Source: Neurospora crassa OR74A
Taxonomy: Eukaryota > Ascomycota > Sordariomycetes > Sordariales > Sordariaceae
Direction of reading: 5' to 3'
Length of the DNA stretch: 64,000 nucleotides
Assembly (NCBI RefSeq): GCF_000182925.2
Contig: NC_026503.1
Span: 2,542,001 to 2,606,000 of the forward strand
The notes under the pieces were generated by a model. That model did no database searches, was not told the DNA's origin, and saw only the letters and a program-made list of their open reading frames with translations. Both the position numbers and the translations under genes were made by a program. Shown in pieces: positions 56,891-64,000 of this stretch; position 1 is the stretch's first letter, and each line of letters starts with the position of its first letter.

Positions 56891-57580
56891 AACGCCAAGG
56901 GGGCGTGTGGACAAAGTTTTGAGAATGAAAGGAGTTTGAGGGAGAAGAAGTGTTCCCCGTTCACTTCGCATTGTCGATCTGATTTTGATGATTTGTATAG
57001 CTTCGAGGTAGCTACACGGCAAAATGGTCATGAAAAAGGGCGCAATACATTTACTTTTTTTCCGGTTTCTGTCAATTTTGTTCCCAGGTCCCATGCTGTC
57101 TTGTCAGTTTGTGTATCAAGATCAATGTCTCTTACGTTCGCTAGTCCAAGGACTCGAGAATATCGCATGATTAGAAAGGGACATGAAGGCACAGGGGCGG
57201 ATTCCAAACTAACAGTAATGTTTTGTCAAGGAGCTAGGTTTATTTTCTTCCTCCTTCCTACTAGATGGTAATCTCTTGACATTTATTATAAGTCGCAAGC
57301 TTAATCGCGACCAGTTTCTTTTGGCTTATTAGACCTGTGTTTTCTTTTCATCAAGTTGGTATTTCATATACATCATTTTCGTCAGCACCCACATTGATGA
57401 GACCAAGATGAATGCACAACTGGACATTTGCACATAGCTTCCACGGCATGATGTAAGCTAATGCTAATTCAATCATGAGGAAAAAAAAGCAGAAAAAAAA
57501 AAAAAACCCCGGGAGATTCTCCCTAGGTAATGGGCCGGAGATGAGAGTTCGTGAGAGAAATGATAAAACGAAAAAAAGAA
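56891..57580. other. CTR9 3' flank, tRNA-Glu downstream
   Basis: About 690 bp, AT-rich, with A-runs near 57480-57505. No gene seen apart from the terminator of the tRNA at its end. Confidence 0.5.
57571..57577 (-). terminator. Pol III terminator of tRNA-Glu
   Basis: T7 on the minus strand, three bases beyond the tRNA 3' end; a run of at least four T terminates RNA polymerase III. Confidence 0.8.
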
Positions 57581-57652
57581 CTCCGGTACGGGGAATCGAA
57601 CCCCGAGCTTCGCGGTGAAAACGCGATATGTTAACCGTTACACTATACCGGA
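57581..57652 (-). tRNA. tRNA-Glu (anticodon UUC)
   Basis: 72 nt on the minus strand, no intron. Acceptor TCCGGTA pairs with TACCGGA, discriminator G; D-arm AGTGTAACGGTTAACAT; anticodon arm TCGCG-TTTTCAC-CGCGA with anticodon TTC; T-arm CGGGG-TTCGATT-CCCCG. All stems pair, and the sequence has the usual eukaryotic tRNA-Glu B-box. Confidence 0.97.
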
Positions 57653-60600
57653 TGTTGTTGAAAATTAGGGCTTGTGCTATAGCCTATAGAGAGCCAATAA
57701 TGTGCTCCACTACTCCGCGTTAGTCGCGCCGGCTTGGTTTGTTGTGAACGCCCGCACGTTTCTCAGTTTCCGTACAAGAGACACCCCATATGCACGGATG
57801 GTCAGGCTCTCAGCGAGCTTTATTTTGTACAGAGCATATCTGCGTAACAATGTCCGTACACACAACAACACCATTCACCAATCCGCAACGTTCACCATCA
57901 ATACAGCAGGCGATAGAGCCTCCAAGAAAGCAACCTTCACTCACGTCACTTTATTTTTTCCTTTGCCTCTTTTTCTATTGCTTATTTACTTTTTTTTGTT
58001 CTCGTCCTCGGCTTCACCGAATCATGCCTCCTGTTCACCCATACCCCTACCTATCTCATCCAACCAAAAACCGCAAAACTCGCCAGGCACATGTCGGTCT
58101 GCCGTCCCTGTACATGACATGACACCCTACATAAACCATGCTTCCTCATTATCGCTCTCCTTCTCCTCCTCCGAGGGTTCTTTCAGAGGCAGACCTTAGA
58201 AAAGGGGTATCCATGTCAAAGTTGCATGTCTGGCAGGCAGATAACCCTCCAGCCCTCTTGTCGACCGGGTATTGGTAACACGCACGCCCTCACACTTGAC
58301 ACCACCAGATTTCAGCAATGGCCCATTATGCCAGCGGTTGGAGTACGAGGGCGATCCGAAAATGCAGGACGATAAAGCCATACGAGACACAGCATAGATT
58401 GAAGTATGAGAGGCCAAGAGGCCATCAGGCCAGCGCAACCTTGAGGAAACACAGCACGACAACAATCAGATGCCTATCATGTACCGAAAGAGAGGCGGTC
58501 AAGGATCCGAAACGTTCTGTGAGTGAGTGACTAAGTGAAGGAGGGTCACTGACATCTCACAGATGGTAACAGCAGCGACAACTGGCAGCGACAAGAACAC
58601 ATTTGTCCATTTGATTTTGTCGGCCCCTCCCTTTTTTCCACAAACACCAACTAGCAAAGGGTACCGGAATGCAAGGAACACCAAGATGCTCACGCGGAGA
58701 CTGTCGTTTTGCAGCTGCAGTTGTGTCGAGGCACTCTTTCTGCGTCGCCTGCTCTGCATTTTGTACCTTTCGTAATGTCGATACAGTTCAGGTCAGATTA
58801 CCATATCAGAACTCTTGTGCTGCCATTCAAGAGGGAAAGTCAAGTCCAGGCAAGTCCAAGCTCGGGAATTCTCTGTCAGCCAAGGTTTGGGATCTTGTGA
58901 GAGTCGAGAGTGACCGACTAGCTTGACTTGACTGCCATGACTGCTTACCGCAAACTTTCAGTCAGTCAGTCAGTCAGTCGGCCAATCAGTTAGAAGCCCT
59001 GTCTACCTGTCTGCCTCAGCTGCCTCGCCGGCACAATCTGACAGTTATCTTGAACAGACGTATCTCGTGGTACCTTCCTGCTGCCCGTCTGTTTCTCACA
59101 CATTGTCCAACAAGGTTGTCATCAAGCAGAGACGAGCCGGGGGCGGGGGGAAGAGACATGGAAAAAGGCCAGCCTGTGTTCGGGCAGTACTCTGAGTGGA
59201 TGGATGGATGATTTTGGGTCTGATGGAATGGGATTCTTGTTGCTTACCCCAGATCATACCGCTTTGTCGTTTCCTTCCAGGCGCCGCCTGGGGTGGAGGT
59301 GAAGGTAAGAACAGGGTGAGAGATGAATACCAAAACTCAACCCGGGTCAACAAACTCCATTCCTCGCGTGTTCAGTGCCACTCACCCATTCTGCCATCAT
59401 CTTTCCCTTTCTTCCTACCTTCCCTCTGTGGCCGTTCGGTAACATGGGGGGGTAAACAGGCAATATCTTTCCCACTCGCCCGAGGCCATCGCTCCACGCC
59501 GCCGCCGCAGCTGCCACCACCAGCATGATGACACCTCAGAACAAGCGGTCTGTCAGCGATCGGGAACCGCTTGTCTCACTGGTATATGGCCGAAAATGGG
59601 TTATCCCAGCATCTTTTGTTGCCGAGACGAGTATGCGCGCCCGGGACAAGGACAGCTTTCGTTGGAGATCTGTGCCACCAGAAGATCGGATGGGTGACAG
59701 CAGCGTCAAAAGCAGCAAGCGACATGAGTTGGCTGCCGTGTCGTGTCATGTCGTGATGTATGTCTCTGGTGTCGTAACCCCCCCCCAAGAAGATGTTTGG
59801 TTGAGTAAGGGAGTTAGTTGGCCCGGCCCACTGGCGGACGGCCTGTTATGGACTTCCCCGTCCTGCTGCGTCAGGGTATCACAATGGAGTGGCAAGATCT
59901 CGCGCAGGCAAATCGAAAACCTGAGGGGTGTCCTGCGTTGAAATCGAAAGGGAGGGAAAGAAGCATGACGCTTGTCTCGCTTGACGACGGAGGGGTCTAG
60001 AGCCAATCAGGAGGGCGGGGAGATGTCAGAGATCTCGGAGCCGGGAGTTGCGGGCCAAATCTCTCCGAAACGTCTTTGAGAAGGAGCGGACGGTTCATGG
60101 AGAAGGAACATATCCGCACACGCGGTATTCGGACAGGATTTGAGGCAACTGGTACCCAACCAAGCCTTCACCCATGCAGTCGTTGACGGGCTCTGGTGCA
60201 ACTACCATTTGCCTTCTTTCTCTCTGTGCCGCTTCTCGTCAGACAAATGGAATCACAAACTGGTATCCTCATGCTAGAGACGTCGACACAAACTGTCAAC
60301 AGTCGTTTGGCAAAACGCGGGTTGCGGGAACCTTCTCCAACTAGAACAATGGCGGAAACTCGCGGCAGCGAAACCTTCCTCCCTTGAGCACACCGCAATT
60401 CTGGCCCCAGGACAGCTCTTGTGGCTGTCTTCCCTGTTCCAATAGCTCCCAACTTGAAAAGAAGTGCTGAAAGCATAAGACAGAAATTGTCTTGTATGAC
60501 GCGCCAGTTCCCGTCTGTCTTAGCTGGACCTTGTTCTCGGTAGAAGGAGTCGTGTATCACTCCGGCTGCCTAGGGCCTAGCTCTTTCCAGCCACAGTAAT

Positions 60601-63343
60601 CCATGACTTCACTCGCGTGCTGGCGCTTCTTGCCTTTTGCGCCAAACGTGATTGTCGCCCCGGTAGATTGCAGGAATTATGGTCAGGCTCTGGCCATGAC
60701 CAGAGAATGGCTGCGAAAGTTGAATGTTCTAGACGGCCCTGCCACTGACGGTATTGACAGGCTTGTGAGACATATACCTCTACATTGCCACGTTCCAGCA
60801 AGATAATATTTCTCTACTAACATGAGGAAAGCCGTATGCTGTATGATGGCCGCCAGTGACAGTTTCGCGTGACAAGCGGTCAGGAGGCGTAAGGTGTATT
60901 AAGAATCACATTATTAAAATTTTTTCTCTTGTAAAAAACCAAAGAAAATGGAAGGGTTTTTGTCATATTTTTGATGATGGGTTGGATCAGAAGAAGGTGA
61001 AAATGAATTCAAAAAAGGAACAAAAAGAAAATCAAATTTCTGTTTGCAGGCTTCCGTCACTTTGGGACTGCAAGTGACTCCTTTAAGTGTTGAGGAGGGG
61101 GGAGGTGGAAGACAGCACCTGCCCGACAGGTTCTTCTGCAAAAACCAGACGCAGCTGCAACCGGCTGTGAAGGAATGAAAACGACTAATGGCTTCAAAAG
61201 AGAGCCGCCCGGGGTCAGGGAACGGCTCATCCTGTACAAGAGGTATCGTGGTGGGTTATATTTTCGGAATTCGCTCGCTTGCGCCACAGATTTGCTTTTC
61301 TTTCTCTTAACTACTTTTTTTTTTCTTCTCTCTCTCTTTCTTTTCGGCATGAGGGGTCCGGGCAGTCATGGTTTGTATGGTAGATCTGGGTGATGTAGGT
61401 GAGGATTGATGCATGCAGAGATTCTGTACCCAACGTCCGGAGGGCGGAAGATACTGAGCATTTTACTGTAACATGGTATTTTGCTGACGATCTGTTGCGT
61501 CTTGTTCAGTTTCAGTTAAATGGATCAATCATAGTGGTGAAGAGGAAAGTTATGGATGTCTTTATTGTTCTTTTACATGATATGTTAATGATATGATAGC
61601 GAACCAAGTCCATACCGGTAATAGTAAGAAATATAAAACCTGGTGATGAGAGCAAAGTAACCGTGGCAATGATGCCAACATGCGGTTGAATATACATCGA
61701 AAGAAATGCAAAAAAGTATCACTTCTCATCCATTATTTGCTTGCAGTTCTACGAGACTTTTCGAACCCCACACTTCGATATGTGCAGCTAGAGGTAGAGG
61801 TATGCAAGCTACAGAAGCATCGATATCGGACATACAGATGATGCGAGTTTATGCATAGAAGTAGGTATGTAAGCACCGAGAAAGAGCGCCCCTCAATTCC
61901 ATCAGGCAATGTAGAGAGGTCTGGTCGTCATCCATTTTCCCGCCAGCTGTCTCTGGGACGGGCGCCCCTTCGCGACCTCGGAACAATAAAGCATCAGACG
62001 GGAGATAGGAAGAAACAGGGGCCTGAACCCCATGAACAGACATCAAAGAACTCCCCGTCATGGCAACAGGCATGCGTTGGTATCCAACCTACCTGAAGGA
62101 CCAGTTTTCCGATGCCAGACATGGATGGAATCTGTGCAAGGTCCGACGTGTTCGGTTTCGATGCATCTACCCATCTACCTTGACCCATCCCCAGCATCCA
62201 ACCCGGTAGGTAAACCATAACCCGCAAAGTTTCCATTTTGTTCACACAATCATCATTCATTCATGTTCTAGCCCAGTCCAGTCCAGCCGCCCACACTCGC
62301 CCACACTCGTACACATACACCTTGAGCAAACAGACAGACCCTTGCTCGATTTGACGCTTTTGTGTCCCCAAGGCCCAGATAATCCTTTGATGCATGTCTT
62401 GACGTCCAACATCTCGGGTGGGCCTGGTGAGCCTGGTCCTAGAAAAATGTCTTACATGCACTGGTAGCGGGAACAGAGGATACCACGTCCATGGTTCATG
62501 TACCTAGGGTAGGAACTGGTAGAAGAATGATGCCCGTTGCCACTGTCCATCTTCTTTTACTAGCCAAAACTATTTACAATCACGGGCAAATCGTGACTTG
62601 ACTTGTTCGCGCACAATGAGTTTGCGGGTTTGAAAACACTAGGTGGGTTTTGCACAACCTGAACTGCCTGCTGTCTATCTTCTTCCTACCTGCCTGCCTG
62701 ACTCTCATCACAGTCCGAATGGAAAACGTGAAGCGAGTAACATATTATTGACGAACAAATCACTCCTGGAGAAGATCAACCGAGAGGTTGTCAGAAGTGT
62801 GTTGTTCACGCTATGCTTGAGTAACTAATCTAAGCAACTAAGACTAGTAGTTTTGATAACCTGCTTCATCTCTCGTACATGTTTTTCGCTCCGTTTTGTT
62901 CCATCACGACTTACGCCACCACGACATAGCCGCGTCGCCAAAAAGGCCACTGCGTTACACCATAGCGACTCTCGTCAGTGTCGAAAAGCCATCAAGAAAA
63001 TTCACTCAGCGCGTTGTCAGGTACGACAGGGGCGCCACGTTCTAGCTCCGATGGATATCTATCCAAGCCGAAACGCCAAATACGCTGTGAATAACCGTAG
63101 GGTATACTCTGCCACCCAAAATGCCATCCTCTCAAAGGATGTGCTAAAAAAAATTTATCCAAAAAAAAAAAAAAACCAAAAAAAAAAACAAAAAAAAATT
63201 GAAGCAGGGACAGAAAGAACCAGATGACTCAATCCCTTGCTGTCAAATGCTGTCCAGAACTCCTACCATGCCGTGACATAAGAATCTCAAGAAAAGATAT
63301 TAAGCGGTTGGGGAGGAAAATGGCTGTGACGGCCCCGAGAGGT
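57653..63343. other. intergenic downstream of bek-1
   Basis: About 5.7 kb with no recognisable gene on either strand; many short frames without family resemblance. Contains a GTCA microsatellite (58958-58979), C/G-runs (59459, 59776) and A-rich stretches (63159-63199). Part is presumably the 3' UTR of the homeobox gene and the 5' side of the tRNA. Confidence 0.55.
58958..58979. repeat. GTCA tetranucleotide microsatellite
   Basis: Five tandem AGTC/GTCA units in intergenic DNA. Confidence 0.85.
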
Positions 63344-64000
63344 TTAAATGCTGGCGTGGTGCCCATGGCCATGTCCATGCCCATAGCTTTGGTAACGAGA
63401 ATCCATTTCATAAGACTCGGAGCTCTCCCGGCTGCTGTAATCAAGGACGCCTCTGTCGCTCATGGGGGTGGCATATTGCGGTGGTCGGACATCCGCGTCA
63501 GATTCCGGGCAATTGAGAAGGTGGTTGATTGAGGGCTCGACACTGACGCTGCGGCGACTGGGCACGCCACGGCCCGGACCCGAGCGGCTGTAGTGTCTCG
63601 TGTGGGAAACCGAAACCGGTCGAGTTCGGCGGGCGATGGGTGACGAGTTGGGACGATAATGCTTCGCGGCCTCGGTTTCGGCCTTCGCCTGTTCGATGAG
63701 GAGGGGGACTTTGCGGCGACGGGCGTTGATGAACCAGTTCGAGATTTGATCTGAAAAGCCAACAGTCAGTAAAGTGGTACTTACGAAGGAGACGCTGTCG
63801 GATTATCTTACTCATCTGCATGTTTGTTTCTCTCATCATTTTTTGCTTCTCATCTTCGGTCGGATAGGGGTGGTTTAGATGGCCGTACAGCCAAGCGTAC
63901 AGCTTCTCCGTAACCTCCTTGGGAAGATTGCCACGTCTCTTGTTCTTGCCCCCATCGCCGCCCCGAGGGCTCACCGCAGAATCAGAGTGGCCCCCCCAAG
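63344..64000 (-). CDS. bek-1: TALE/KN homeobox transcription factor (5'-partial), probable bek-1
   Basis: The coding sequence enters from beyond the window end and has exons 64000-63812 and 63750-63344 here. The homeodomain is split by a 61-nt intron (GTAAGA donor, ACTGAC branch, TTTTCAG). Seen: NKRRGNLPKEVTEKLYAWLY, GHLNHPYPTEDEKQKMMRET, and after splicing NQISNWFINARRRKVPLLIE, the recognition helix; the HPYP loop is the TALE three-residue extension. The tail has Ser/Arg-rich segments and a GHGHGHGHH run before the stop. In Neurospora, bek-1 is a KN-type homeobox gene needed for perithecial beak formation; I assign that name from domain type and from its nearness to pac-3, not from a full-length match. 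The N-terminus and start codon are outside the window. Confidence 0.9.

Noticed and set aside
1-64000. Dispersed 5S rRNA genes, CRISPR arrays, LTR or DNA transposons
   Set aside because: Neurospora has scattered 5S genes, so I looked for the conserved 5S segments on both strands and found none; no regularly spaced repeats, transposase or reverse-transcriptase motifs were seen either.

Overview
The window is nuclear DNA of a filamentous ascomycete, almost certainly Neurospora (N. crassa or a very close relative). The evidence is short introns of 54-102 nt with GTATGT/GTAAGT donors and CTAAC/CTGAC branch sites, pyrimidine-rich leaders, many mono- and microsatellites, wide gene spacing, and a recognisable pac-3 (PacC/Rim101) gene a few genes away from a TALE homeobox gene that fits Neurospora bek-1. 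Family assignments come from motifs read by eye; no database search was possible.

Layout: the 3' part of a DNA topoisomerase III gene (1-2075, +); a Stb3-type Sin3-binding protein (8003-9085, +); an intron-bearing tRNA-Ile(AAU) (12461-12557, -); two large low-complexity proteins on the minus strand, one ending in a coiled-coil tail (13240-15840) and one in a Cys cluster (16827-19535); a secreted GH76 mannanase (22698-23909, +); 6-phosphogluconolactonase (24902-25687, -); a PHO13-type HAD phosphatase (29633-30689, +); a SET/MYND-like methyltransferase (33551-35251, +); pac-3 (36883-38923, -); the GATOR2/SEA subunit MIO/Sea4 (42468-46238, -); rRNA-processing factor EFG1 (47001-47875, +); a secreted Thr/Ser- and Cys-rich protein (48298-49319, +); the Paf1-complex subunit CTR9 (53000-56890, +); tRNA-Glu(UUC) (57581-57652, -); and the 3' part of a TALE homeobox gene (63344-64000, -). 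The remaining sequence is long intergenic DNA of 0.4-5.9 kb per gap in which I find no convincing genes. I see no intact transposons, LTR elements or CRISPR arrays.

There is no operon or biosynthetic cluster; the genes are mostly housekeeping and regulatory. The two best signals are in non-coding DNA. First, the ~3 kb upstream of pac-3 carries about 21 copies of GCCARG, the known PacC recognition hexamer, in several tight clusters, which suggests a large autoregulatory array. Second, MIO (TORC1 signalling) and EFG1 (ribosome synthesis) are divergently transcribed from a 762-bp interval holding a telobox-like CCTAACCCTAACCC and an imperfect inverted repeat with CCCCTGCAG cores, which could couple nutrient signalling and ribosome production. 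Other points of interest are two in-frame, stop-free introns (GH76 and MIO), a probable GC-AG intron in the secreted protein, and an RGG block inserted inside the topoisomerase core.
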